From Rhizobium sp. NXC24 (GTDB taxonomy: Bacteria; Pseudomonadota; Alphaproteobacteria; Rhizobiales; Rhizobiaceae): 64,000 nt of DNA. The translations under genes were made by a program, and so were the position numbers. The notes below the pieces were generated by a model. It made no database searches. It was given only the letters and a program-made list of their open reading frames with translations, and was not told where the DNA came from. The first letter of the stretch is position 1; the number at the start of each line of letters is the position of its first letter. Of the stretch, positions 33,718-41,519 are shown piece after piece. The stretch lies in assembly GCF_002944315.1 (NCBI RefSeq), contig NZ_CP024314.1:1116001-1180000 (forward strand), in the 5' to 3' direction.

Positions 33718-35247
33718 CTAATCTTGCGATTCAGCGGAGGCGAGGCGGCCGATCTTCGGCCAGATCGGGGTCATTGCCTCGGCGATTTCACGGAACAGAT
33801 CGTATCTCTCGCGATAATGGAGGCTGCGGGATGCATCCGGATGGAAGGTTGTAGCGATCTTGCGGACATCGCGAGGGTCGCTCTGCGGATCGGCATAGAG
33901 ACCGACACCCGCACCTGCACAGAGAGCCGCGCCCCAAGCCGCTGCCTCATCCGTCTCCGTTACGGTCACCGGCATCTCGAGTACGTCGGCAAACATCTGG
34001 ACGACCCTCGGATTGCGGGAAATGCCGCCAGCAAGCCTTGCCTCCCCAAAGGCGAAGCCATCACTCAAAGCATCGACATGGATCTTGTGATTGAAGGCAA
34101 TTCCCTCGAGAACTGCCCGCAGCATGTCACCGCGATCATGCCAGCCGCCCAGACCGAAGAAGCCGGCGCTTGCGGAAGCGCCGTAGGGCGAACCGAACAG
34201 ATAAGGGTGGAAAAGCGCCGTCGAGAAACGCGCGAACGCCGCCTCTATCTCCGGCGCCAACAGCGCATGGATCGATCCGCCAGACGCTTCGCTGCTTACG
34301 CGTTCGCTGGCGCAAAGGCGATCGAGGAACCAGTCGTAATTCGCCGTCGAAGCCGGCGAGATCGACATGTTGTTCCACTGGCCGGGCGCAATGGCATTGC
34401 GGCAGAACCATCGCTTGTCGACGCGCGGTTCGGAGGACAGGGTTTCGTTGATCGAGTACGTGCCGGCAATCACGGCAACCACGCCGGATGCGTAACCGCC
34501 AGCACCGAGCGCCGATGCGGTGACATCGTGCAGCCCGGCCACGACAGGCGTTTCCTCGGCAAGGCCGGTACGCGCCGCAGCGGTCCGCGTCACATGACCG
34601 ACGATCTCGTCGGAACGTGAGGCCGGCGGCAGGGCATCCGCCAGCGCTTCCAGTCCGAAGAGCCTGAGCGCATCCTGCGAATAGTCCTGGCTGGCGACAT
34701 CGGTGAAGGAGGTGCTTGCTTCCGTCCTGTCCGTTCCGATCACCCCGGTCAGGCAGAAGCGAAGCCAGTCCTTGCAGCTCATGATATGGCCGATCTCCGC
34801 AAAACGGGCCGGTTCCTTCTCCTTGATCCAGCCAAGCAGCGCCGACGGCGCCGAGACATGCGGCAATTGCCCAGTAAGCCTTATGGCTTCGTCTGCGACC
34901 GGGCTTTCCAGCCAGCGATCGACAACGGCCCCTGCCCGGCTGTCGAGCGACAGGATCGCGCGCCCCAGCGGCCTGCCGGAGCGATCGAGCATGTAGATGC
35001 CGTCGCCGTGGGCGGTTGCCGCGACCGCCTGGATATCGGAGGCAGGACGCGTGCTGAGGCTGATCGCCTCGGCGATCGCATCCGCCGTCGCCGACCAGAG
35101 CTCATCCATATCGCGCTCGATGTGGCGGGCCCTGGGTATGAACTGCGTGACGCGCCGCCGTGCCACGGCAATCGGCGTGCCGTCGATATCGAAGATGACG
35201 GCCTTTGTGACCGTCAGACCACTATCAATTCCGAGCAGACTCGGCAT
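33718..35247 (-). CDS. FGGY-family carbohydrate kinase
   Basis: A 509-residue kinase with the two actin-like domains of the FGGY family: LLGIDSGLTVTKAVIFDIDG (ATP phosphate 1), the catalytic-Asp segment VAGLHDVTASALGAGG, and the C-terminal RLAGGISRNPRVVQMFADVL with DEAAAWGAALCAG. GGAG lies eight bases before the ATG at 35247. It is 61 bases upstream of the GlpD-like gene. It probably phosphorylates a polyol or ketose taken up by the adjacent importer. It is clearly different from EryA, so it is not a simple duplicate. Confidence 0.9.
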   Translation of the reverse strand: MPSLLGIDSGLTVTKAVIFDIDGTPIAVARRRVTQFIPRARHIERDMDELWSATADAIAEAISLSTRPASDIQAVAATAHGDGIYMLDRSGRPLGRAILSLDSRAGAVVDRWLESPVADEAIRLTGQLPHVSAPSALLGWIKEKEPARFAEIGHIMSCKDWLRFCLTGVIGTDRTEASTSFTDVASQDYSQDALRLFGLEALADALPPASRSDEIVGHVTRTAAARTGLAEETPVVAGLHDVTASALGAGGYASGVVAVIAGTYSINETLSSEPRVDKRWFCRNAIAPGQWNNMSISPASTANYDWFLDRLCASERVSSEASGGSIHALLAPEIEAAFARFSTALFHPYLFGSPYGASASAGFFGLGGWHDRGDMLRAVLEGIAFNHKIHVDALSDGFAFGEARLAGGISRNPRVVQMFADVLEMPVTVTETDEAAAWGAALCAGAGVGLYADPQSDPRDVRKIATTFHPDASRSLHYRERYDLFREIAEAMTPIWPKIGRLASAESQD

Positions 35248-35337
35248 TCTCATGACTCCGGAAAGTGGAAAGGCCGCAGGCATGATCCGGTCCGCGAACA
35301 GACTGGCCGCTTTTGGCCCCGTCTATCCTCGCCACTC

Positions 35338-36180
35338 TCATGACCGACCCCCATCGCCCTTGGCGATGACGACGTTGATATCTTTGGACCGCATGCGGTC
35401 GATGTGGATGGCGGGCGTCTTGTCATCGACGACCACGGCATCAAACTCACCGAGCGCCGCGAAGCTGTGCAACGCACGCCGCTCGAATTTCGTGTGATCG
35501 GCAAGCAGGATGCGCTTAACGGCGCAGTCGAACATCGCCCGTTTCGTGTCGACTATCTCAGGCGACTGATGGAAGACGATGTCGCCGGTGATCGCCGACA
35601 TCGAAATGAAGGCGATATCGGCCCGCAGCCTAGTGATCTCGTTGATCGTCATGCGGCCCATGAAGGCGTTGCACCAGCTATAATACTGGCCGCCAAGGGC
35701 TAGAAGCGTCACGTCATGCATCCCCTTGAGCGTGTTCATCAGGGTCAGCGAGTTGGTGATCGCCGTCAGCGGCACCTTGGCAGAAAGATGGGCTGCCATC
35801 TGCAGCACGGTCGTGGAGTCATCGAAGAAAATCGCCTGGCCAGGCTCAACGAACTGCATTGCCGCGGCCGCAATCGATTTCTTTTCGGCCGCTTGCCGGT
35901 TTGAACGGTAGACGTCGCTCGATTCAATAAGGCTGGTGGCGGCGGCCGTGACGATTCCGCGCGTCTTGCGGAAAAGACCGCGGCTGACGAGTTCGTCGAC
36001 ATCGCGATGAGCGGTCATCAGACTGATGCCGAATCTCTCTGTCAGATCCTCGATACGCATGGAGCCTTCCGTCATCACCGCCTCGGCAATCATCTGCCGG
36101 CGAGCGAGCTGGCGGGTGTGCCGGCTGTCGCTTGGCAATTCGTCCAAAAGGGATGTTCCTAAGCTTGTCTTCTGTGTCAC
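35338..36180 (-). CDS. DeoR-family regulator
   Basis: A DeoR regulator of about 280 residues. The helix-turn-helix is MRIEDLTERFGISLMTAHRDVDELVSRGLFRK, and the sugar-phosphate-sensing domain includes IFFDDSTTVLQMAAHL and ADIAFISMSAITGDIV. A GTG at 36180 with AGGGGCC upstream gives a sensible N-terminus; an ATG frame to 36279 crosses a stretch of poor composition. It lies between the importer and the kinase-dehydrogenase genes and probably answers to the phosphorylated polyol. Confidence 0.88.
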   Translation of the reverse strand: MTQKTSLGTSLLDELPSDSRHTRQLARRQMIAEAVMTEGSMRIEDLTERFGISLMTAHRDVDELVSRGLFRKTRGIVTAAATSLIESSDVYRSNRQAAEKKSIAAAAMQFVEPGQAIFFDDSTTVLQMAAHLSAKVPLTAITNSLTLMNTLKGMHDVTLLALGGQYYSWCNAFMGRMTINEITRLRADIAFISMSAITGDIVFHQSPEIVDTKRAMFDCAVKRILLADHTKFERRALHSFAALGEFDAVVVDDKTPAIHIDRMRSKDINVVIAKGDGGRS

Positions 36181-36318
36181 TTTGGCCCCTGCCGCTGAAT
36201 CTCGTCGTTGTCGTTTTCGTACAGCGAATGCAGTGCGAAGGCAAAAAGAGGAGATGGAACAACCCTTTGCATTGCGCATGTCCTGGCCGCCTTCCGCAAA
36301 CTGCCGGCGGCCGAATGG

Positions 36319-36340
36319 GGGGCGCCGCGACCGGCGCCCC
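36319..36340 (-). terminator. Hairpin after the polyol-binding-protein gene
   Basis: GGGGCGCCG and CGGCGCCCC form a perfect 9-base stem with a 4-base loop, starting 9 bases after the binding-protein stop. There is no T-run. Such hairpins after binding-protein genes often protect the upstream message and give partial termination. Confidence 0.55.
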
Positions 36341-36348
36341 TGTTGTCA

Positions 36349-37296
36349 TCACTGCGACAGCACGAACGGAGCGGTGTATTTGTCGACATTGTCCTTGGTG
36401 ATCAGAATGCAATCGAAGAGCTGCTTCTCGCTCTTGGCGCCGGTGCTGCCCGTCTTGATGACGTTGTCGGCCTGCTTGACGGCTTCCGCGGAGAAGGTCG
36501 CGACCGGCTGCAGCACGGTGTACTGCAGTTCGCCAGCCTTGATCGCGGCAACCGCATCCGGCGAACCGTCGAAACCGCCGACCTTGATCTTGGCGAGCTT
36601 GCCGGCTTCCTTCAGCGCGGCGATCGCGCCGAGCGCCATTTCGTCGTTACCGGAAATGACGCCGACGATGTCGGGATTGGCCTGCAGCATGGACTGCATC
36701 TTGTCATGGCCCTGGGTGCGGTCCCAATTGGCGACTTCCTGCGCAACCTTCTTCAGGTCCGGATACTGCGTCAGCACCGTTTCGTAACCATTGGAACGGG
36801 TTGCGGCATTGTTGTCGGAGGGGGCGCCGAGCAGCTCGGCATACTTGCCCTTGTCGCCGACGCTTTCGACCCATTGCTGCGCGCCAAGTGCTGCGCCCTG
36901 CGCATTGTTGGAAACGAGCTGAGCCTTGGCGAGACCTTCCTGGTTGATTTCAGCGTTGACCAGGACAACGGGAATGCCAGCAGCCACTGCCTTCTTCACC
37001 GCGCCGACCGAGCCGTCGGCATTGGCCGGATCGAGGATGATGGCGACAGACTTGTTCGTGATTGCCGTGTCGATCAGATTGCTTTCAGTATTGGTATCGC
37101 CTTTGTGGGCGCTGACGGTCGCCGTATAGCCCAGCTTCTCGGCCGTTGCCTTGGCGATATTGCCTTCCGTCAGCCAGTATGGGTTGGCCGGATCGTTGAC
37201 GATGATCGTCATCTGACCGGCGGCCCATGCCGCCCCGGTCAAAAGCGGCGCCACCGCGACAGCCGTCATAACAATGCGCAATCCCTTTTTAAACAT
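36349..37296 (-). CDS. eryG: Sugar/polyol-binding periplasmic protein (RbsB-like, EryG-type)
   Basis: A 315-residue CUT2-type binding protein with a Sec signal (KKGLRIVMTAVAVAPLLTGAAWA). Family signs are MTIIVNDPANPYWLTEGNIA, AIILDPANADGSVGAVKKAV and GVISGNDEMALGAIAALKEAG. The ATG at 37296 has GGGAGAG seven bases upstream. It belongs with the permease and ATPase upstream; the set lies opposite eryABCD, as eryEFG does in Rhizobium leguminosarum. Erythritol is the expected ligand. Confidence 0.88.
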   Translation of the reverse strand: MFKKGLRIVMTAVAVAPLLTGAAWAAGQMTIIVNDPANPYWLTEGNIAKATAEKLGYTATVSAHKGDTNTESNLIDTAITNKSVAIILDPANADGSVGAVKKAVAAGIPVVLVNAEINQEGLAKAQLVSNNAQGAALGAQQWVESVGDKGKYAELLGAPSDNNAATRSNGYETVLTQYPDLKKVAQEVANWDRTQGHDKMQSMLQANPDIVGVISGNDEMALGAIAALKEAGKLAKIKVGGFDGSPDAVAAIKAGELQYTVLQPVATFSAEAVKQADNVIKTGSTGAKSEKQLFDCILITKDNVDKYTAPFVLSQ

Positions 37297-37411
37297 TGGT
37301 CTCTCTCCCATTTGATGAGCTCAGATAATGCCGGCGAACCGGCGGTGCTTTCCGCAATCGGCGGGCTGTTCGAAGCAGGTCTGCCGTCGTGGACAAGTTC
37401 TGTCGCGATCG

Positions 37412-38464
37412 TCAACCCGACTTGGTCCGACGTCCGTATTGGATGCTGTTCATGAGGACCGCGAGCACGATGACTGCGCCGGTAAACACGGTCTGCCAGT
37501 AGGCGGACACGCCGATGATCACGAGGCCGTCAGACAGGAAGCCGATGACGAAGGCGCCGAGCATTGTGCCGCGGACGGTGCCGCGGCCGCCGGTCAGCGC
37601 CGCGCCGCCGATCACGACAGCCGCGATTGCGGTCAGTTCATAGGTCGTGCCCGCTGTCGGACCGGCCGAAGTGAGCTGCGATGACAGGACCAGGCCGGCG
37701 ATCGCGGCGCAGACGCCGGAAAGAACGTAGACGATGATCTTCACCCGCTTGACCGGCACGCCCGAAAGGTCGGCGGCGCGTTCATTGCCGCCGGAGGCAT
37801 AGAGCCAGCGGCCGAAGGCGGTGCGGCTCAACACCAGACCGCAGATGATGGCGAGCGCCGCCAATACGATGACGCCGATTGGAATGCCTACCAGGCGGTT
37901 GAAGCCGAGCCAGTCAAAACCGGTATTGCCGAGTTCCGGACGGCCGCCGAGATTGTTGTAGGTCAGGCCGTTGGTCATCAGCAGCGCGACGCCGCGCGCT
38001 ACGTAGAGAACGCCGAGCGACGCCACGAAGGCTGGTACGCGCAAATAAGCGATCAGCACGCCGTTCACAGCGCCCACGACCGCGCCGAGCGCGCAGGTGA
38101 TCACGACGACGGCCCAGACCGGCGGATACAGGATGACGCCGAAACTCGACAGCGTCACACCTTGCATCAGGAAGCCGGCGATGCAGCCCGCAAGGCCAAG
38201 TGTCGAGCCGACGGAGAGGTCGATGCCGCCGTTCAGGATCACCAGAAGCATGCCGATCGCCAGAATGCCGAAGATCGCGACATGCGAGGCCATGATCAGG
38301 AAGTTGTTGAGCGTGAAATAATAGGGCGACAGAAAGGAAAAGACTGCGACGATGACGATCAGCGCGAAGAACGCGCGGCCTTCGAGGATCAACCGGATGA
38401 CATTGGTGTTCCGCCTCTGCCCGTTCGCAACCACTTTCTTTTCAGTGACATTCGTGACTGACAT
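37412..38464 (-). CDS. eryF: Sugar/polyol ABC importer permease (RbsC-like, EryF-type)
   Basis: A 350-residue CUT2 permease with about eight to ten membrane helices. The family motif appears in NGGIDLSVGSTLGLAGCIAGF and the C-terminal VVIGGAALTGGRGTVRGTMLGAF. I chose the ATG at 38464 (MSVTNVTEKK); the longer frame to 38611 overlaps the ATPase gene. It starts 23 bases after the ATPase stop. Works as a homodimer in the inner membrane with the neighbouring ATPase. Confidence 0.9.
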   Translation of the reverse strand: MSVTNVTEKKVVANGQRRNTNVIRLILEGRAFFALIVIVAVFSFLSPYYFTLNNFLIMASHVAIFGILAIGMLLVILNGGIDLSVGSTLGLAGCIAGFLMQGVTLSSFGVILYPPVWAVVVITCALGAVVGAVNGVLIAYLRVPAFVASLGVLYVARGVALLMTNGLTYNNLGGRPELGNTGFDWLGFNRLVGIPIGVIVLAALAIICGLVLSRTAFGRWLYASGGNERAADLSGVPVKRVKIIVYVLSGVCAAIAGLVLSSQLTSAGPTAGTTYELTAIAAVVIGGAALTGGRGTVRGTMLGAFVIGFLSDGLVIIGVSAYWQTVFTGAVIVLAVLMNSIQYGRRTKSG

Positions 38465-38487
38465 AATCAGTGCTCCATAATTGCCGG

Positions 38488-40032
38488 CTAGTGCGCGACC
38501 ACTGCTTCGCCCGAGGCGGCCATGATTTTTTCTTTGGTGACGTCGGGACCGAATTCGGCGGATATCCTGCCGCGATGCATGACGATGATGCGGTGAGCGA
38601 TGCTGAGGCATTCGCCGACCTCCGAGGTCGAATAGATCACCGCCAGGCCCTGCTTGGCGCGTTCGGCCAAAAGCTTGAAGACTTCCGCCTTCGCGCCGAC
38701 ATCGATGCCGCGGCTCGGCTCGTCGAGCAGCATGACCTTGGGTTCGGTCGCGAGCATCTTGCCGATCACGACCTTCTGCTGGTTGCCGCCCGAAAGGGAG
38801 CCGATCGCCGCCTCGCCACCGTCAGTCTTGATATGAACCTTGCGGATCGAGTTGTTCACCAGCTCCCGCTCGCGTCCGCCGGAGGTAAGCAATCCCTTGG
38901 TGAACGCAGCGATGCTGGCCAGCGAAAGATTGGAGCCGACTGTCATCGTTTGGACGAGGCCGTCGCGCTGGCGGTCTTCAGGCACCAGCACCAAGCCGCT
39001 GGCGATACGTCCGGCGATGTTGAGATTGCCGATATCACGGCCTTCGAGCAGGACTTTGCCGCCGCTCGAGCGAAGACGTCCCGCGACGCATTCGAGCAGT
39101 TCGGTGCGCCCTGCCCCCATCAAACCGTATATGCAGACGATCTCACCGGCACGGACTTGCAGCGAAAGACGATCCACCGCGTTATAGGCAGCGCCCGAGG
39201 GGCCAGGAACCGTCAATTTCTCAAGTGCAAGCGCAACCTCGCCGATCTCATGGCCGATCGGCGTACTTCCGAGGTCGAAGTTTTCGCCGACCATGTTACG
39301 GACGATCCATTCGAGATCGATGTCCTTGCGTTCGGCATAAGCGGTCATGTTACCGTCGCGAAGCACGACGGCATGGTGGGTGATCTGAAGCGCCTCTTCG
39401 AGATGGTGCGAGATATAGACGATGGAGACGCCCCGGCTCGTCAGGTCGCGAATGACCTTGAAGAGAACCTCCACCTCGCTGGCGCTAAGCGCTGAGGTCG
39501 GCTCATCCATGATGAGGATACGCGAATTGACCGACAGAGCGCGCGCGATCTCGACGATCTGCTGCTGGCCGAGGCGCAGATCCTCGACGGGGGTCAGCGG
39601 ATCGATCTCCTCTTCAAGCTCCGCCATCAGGGCGCGCGTCTGGCGTTCTTCCTCGGCAAAGTCCACGCTGCCGCTCCTGATAATCTCGCGGCCCATGAAA
39701 ATATTGTCGCGGACATTGAGGTTGGGAGCGAGGCTCAATTCCTGGTGAATGATCGAGATGCCGCATTCGCGGGCATGGGTAGAGGAAGAAAACGAGACCG
39801 GCTGACCGTCGAGGACAATCTCGCCGGAACTCGGCTGGACAACGCCGGAGAGGATCTTCATCAGCGTCGATTTCCCCGCGCCGTTCTCCCCGAAGAGAGT
39901 GGTCACCTGGCCGCGATGAATGTCGAAATTGACGCCCTTCAGGGCATGGACACTGCCATAGGATTTCGTGATGTGGCGGGCGGCAAGAACCACCTCGCCG
40001 CGTGCGCCCTCATTTTGCAGCGCTGCACTCAT
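38488..40032 (-). CDS. eryE: Sugar/polyol ABC importer ATPase with two nucleotide-binding domains (RbsA-like, EryE-type)
   Basis: A 514-residue ATPase with two fused ABC domains. The first has Walker A FGENGAGKST, signature LRLGQQQIVEIARAL and Walker B LIMDEPTSAL. The second has YGLMGAGRTELLE in place of a strict Walker A, and SLSGGNQQKVVIGKML with LLDEPSRGIDVGAK. This degeneration of the second site is normal for CUT2 ATPases. Its start overlaps the stop of the DUF2291 gene by four bases. It powers erythritol (and perhaps other polyol) uptake. Confidence 0.92.
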   Translation of the reverse strand: MSAALQNEGARGEVVLAARHITKSYGSVHALKGVNFDIHRGQVTTLFGENGAGKSTLMKILSGVVQPSSGEIVLDGQPVSFSSSTHARECGISIIHQELSLAPNLNVRDNIFMGREIIRSGSVDFAEEERQTRALMAELEEEIDPLTPVEDLRLGQQQIVEIARALSVNSRILIMDEPTSALSASEVEVLFKVIRDLTSRGVSIVYISHHLEEALQITHHAVVLRDGNMTAYAERKDIDLEWIVRNMVGENFDLGSTPIGHEIGEVALALEKLTVPGPSGAAYNAVDRLSLQVRAGEIVCIYGLMGAGRTELLECVAGRLRSSGGKVLLEGRDIGNLNIAGRIASGLVLVPEDRQRDGLVQTMTVGSNLSLASIAAFTKGLLTSGGRERELVNNSIRKVHIKTDGGEAAIGSLSGGNQQKVVIGKMLATEPKVMLLDEPSRGIDVGAKAEVFKLLAERAKQGLAVIYSTSEVGECLSIAHRIIVMHRGRISAEFGPDVTKEKIMAASGEAVVAH

Positions 40033-40676
40033 TTGACTTCGACCTTGACCGGAGTGATCAGCCAGTTTTTCGGATTGATGAGCTTGAAGACGCCGACGAC
40101 GGATGCGGTCTTGCCCGAGAGATTGTCGACGTCGAGACCCGCAAGAACGTTCTTCTTCATCTCGTTGTTGATTGCCGAACCGGCATCCTGATACTCGATC
40201 TGATTGGTGAACTGGCCGAACTCGATGGTGCCCGTGGCATCGCGCAGGTCCGTGCCGTTGACGGCCGGACCCGTCTGGACGCGGACAACGACATCGTCCG
40301 GCAATCCATCCACCTTGATCTCGTTGTAATTGGCTTTTCGGGCGCCGAAGACGCCGGTCAGCGAAACCGGCATGACCGGGCCGGTGCTCGTGGCAACACC
40401 GTATTTGTCGCCTGCCGCCTTCTTGTCAGCCGCGATCGCATTGGCCAGATCGACGGCACCGACGGCGCGCTGCTCGACATTCGCCACTACCTTCGGGTAC
40501 TCCTGGGCGCCGTAAGCCTCTGGCGAGAACGCCTGTTCGCGCACGTCATGTTTGGAGCCGATCCTTACGACGGTCGTATCGAAGCCGATCGCCGCGATGA
40601 CGATCACCGCCGCCGCCACGCTCGCCCACAATGTAATTTTCGGCTTGGAGGCCGCGTTTTGAATTTGTGCACTCAT
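40029..40676 (-). CDS. DUF2291 lipoprotein/periplasmic protein of erythritol importer operon
   Basis: A 215-residue protein with one N-terminal membrane anchor (ITLWASVAAAVIVIAAIGFDTTVVRI) and a DUF2291 domain in the periplasm. It is the first gene of the importer operon and overlaps the ATPase start by four bases. DUF2291 genes are regularly found in CUT2 polyol importer operons, and a hypothetical membrane protein is known in the Rhizobium ery transporter operon. Its role in transport is not established. The ATG at 40676 is preferred over 40751. Confidence 0.82.
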   Translation of the reverse strand: MSAQIQNAASKPKITLWASVAAAVIVIAAIGFDTTVVRIGSKHDVREQAFSPEAYGAQEYPKVVANVEQRAVGAVDLANAIAADKKAAGDKYGVATSTGPVMPVSLTGVFGARKANYNEIKVDGLPDDVVVRVQTGPAVNGTDLRDATGTIEFGQFTNQIEYQDAGSAINNEMKKNVLAGLDVDNLSGKTASVVGVFKLINPKNWLITPVKVEVK

Positions 40677-40923
40677 ATTCGAAAGACCTTCGGCGCTATC
40701 GGCCGGATTGCTCTGTTGACAAGGAAGGGAACCGCGAGCCGCGGCCGGCAATCATCGAAGCCGCTGTCGGCCTGCGCGAACGGAACGGCGCGTGCCTCGT
40801 TCACAGACGCGATCGCCTTGGCACGAAACCGGACCGTATTCTGAAACGAAATAGCTCATCGAAACTCCTCCTCGGTTGCCGGCGCTTGTCTCCCCCAATC
40901 ACCTGACCTCATCATCACAGCTA

Positions 40924-40976
40924 TGACGTTAGCTACGATAGATATATGTTATTAACGTCATCAACCATGTTATAAA
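40924..40976. promoter_or_regulatory. Operator cluster upstream of erythritol importer operon
   Basis: Perfect 8-base arms TGACGTTA and TAACGTCA enclose a 21-base spacer that includes CGATA-N4-TATGTTAT; AACCATGTTATAAA follows at 40963-40976. The last sequence recurs with one change at 46746-46759, before the DeoR gene of the same locus. EryD or one of the two DeoR proteins is the likely binder. Confidence 0.55.
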
Positions 40977-41334
40977 TTTTCCGATGTGTCAACAGCCTCT
41001 CTTGATCCTACTGGCTTCCTGGCGCATTCGCCGTCGATGAGATAGGGCCGGCAACGATAGTCATCGCGCTTGCCGCCATCGCCAGCCTTTCGGCATTCAC
41101 CAATGCTCGGCTTAGCGTCCATAAATCAACAGAGGCCAAAAATACCGTTGAAAACCAATAGTTTTTAGCGTCAATTTGCTGATTGCTCAATTGACCGCAT
41201 CCTGGCTGCGGCCACTTCAAGGCCAAGCCATGCAATGCCCGCCAACCAAGCGCCGCTTGGCTCGCGGGATATCCGAAACAATTGACACCATCCATTTTAT
41301 ATGAAAAAAATTACATTGCTAGAAAAATATTACG

Positions 41335-41361
41335 GACGTTACGATATCTCTATGTTATAAT
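41335..41361 (+). promoter_or_regulatory. eryA promoter region with ery-type motif
   Basis: GACGTTA, CGATA and TATGTTAT follow one another here as in the importer operator. The last overlaps TATAAT (41356-41361), a consensus -10 element 87 bases before the leader ORF. Binding here would block or position RNA polymerase, as expected for control by EryD. Confidence 0.5.
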
Positions 41362-41447
41362 CTGATCGAGCATTTCGGCAGCGAATGCAGTCGTTGAGAT
41401 GGCGCCGCAGGCGCGGTTCAATGAAAGCGATTGGGGAGGAGCGAAGA

Positions 41448-41519
41448 ATGGATGGGACACAAGGATTGACCGCCGTGGATGCAGGTCTTGGCGCGCCGGA
41501 GCTATTGCGCAATGCCTAG
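41448..41519 (+). CDS. 23-residue leader ORF overlapping eryA
   Basis: An ATG at 41448 with the very strong site GGGGAGGAG six bases upstream opens a 23-codon frame (MDGTQGLTAVDAG...) that ends at TAG 41517-41519, eight bases inside eryA. The eryA ATG (41512) has only a weak, distant GGAG. The arrangement suggests that translation of the leader delivers ribosomes to eryA. Confidence 0.5.
   Translation: MDGTQGLTAVDAGLGAPELLRNA

Larger units (their letters stand above)
40677..41447. other. 771-base divergent control region of the erythritol locus
   Basis: It separates the leftward importer operon from the rightward ery operon and has no credible gene. It holds an inverted repeat TGACGTTA (40924-40931) / TAACGTCA (40953-40960), an element CGATA-N4-TATGTTAT at 40936-40952 that recurs at 41342-41358, an AACCATGTTATAAA box at 40963-40976, and a TATAAT -10 element at 41356-41361. 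It is much AT-richer than the flanking genes. Confidence 0.6.

Noticed and set aside
41008..41295. 95-codon minus-strand frame in the ery control region
   Set aside because: No Shine-Dalgarno, unusual composition, and it overlaps the AT-rich regulatory DNA between the divergent ery operons.
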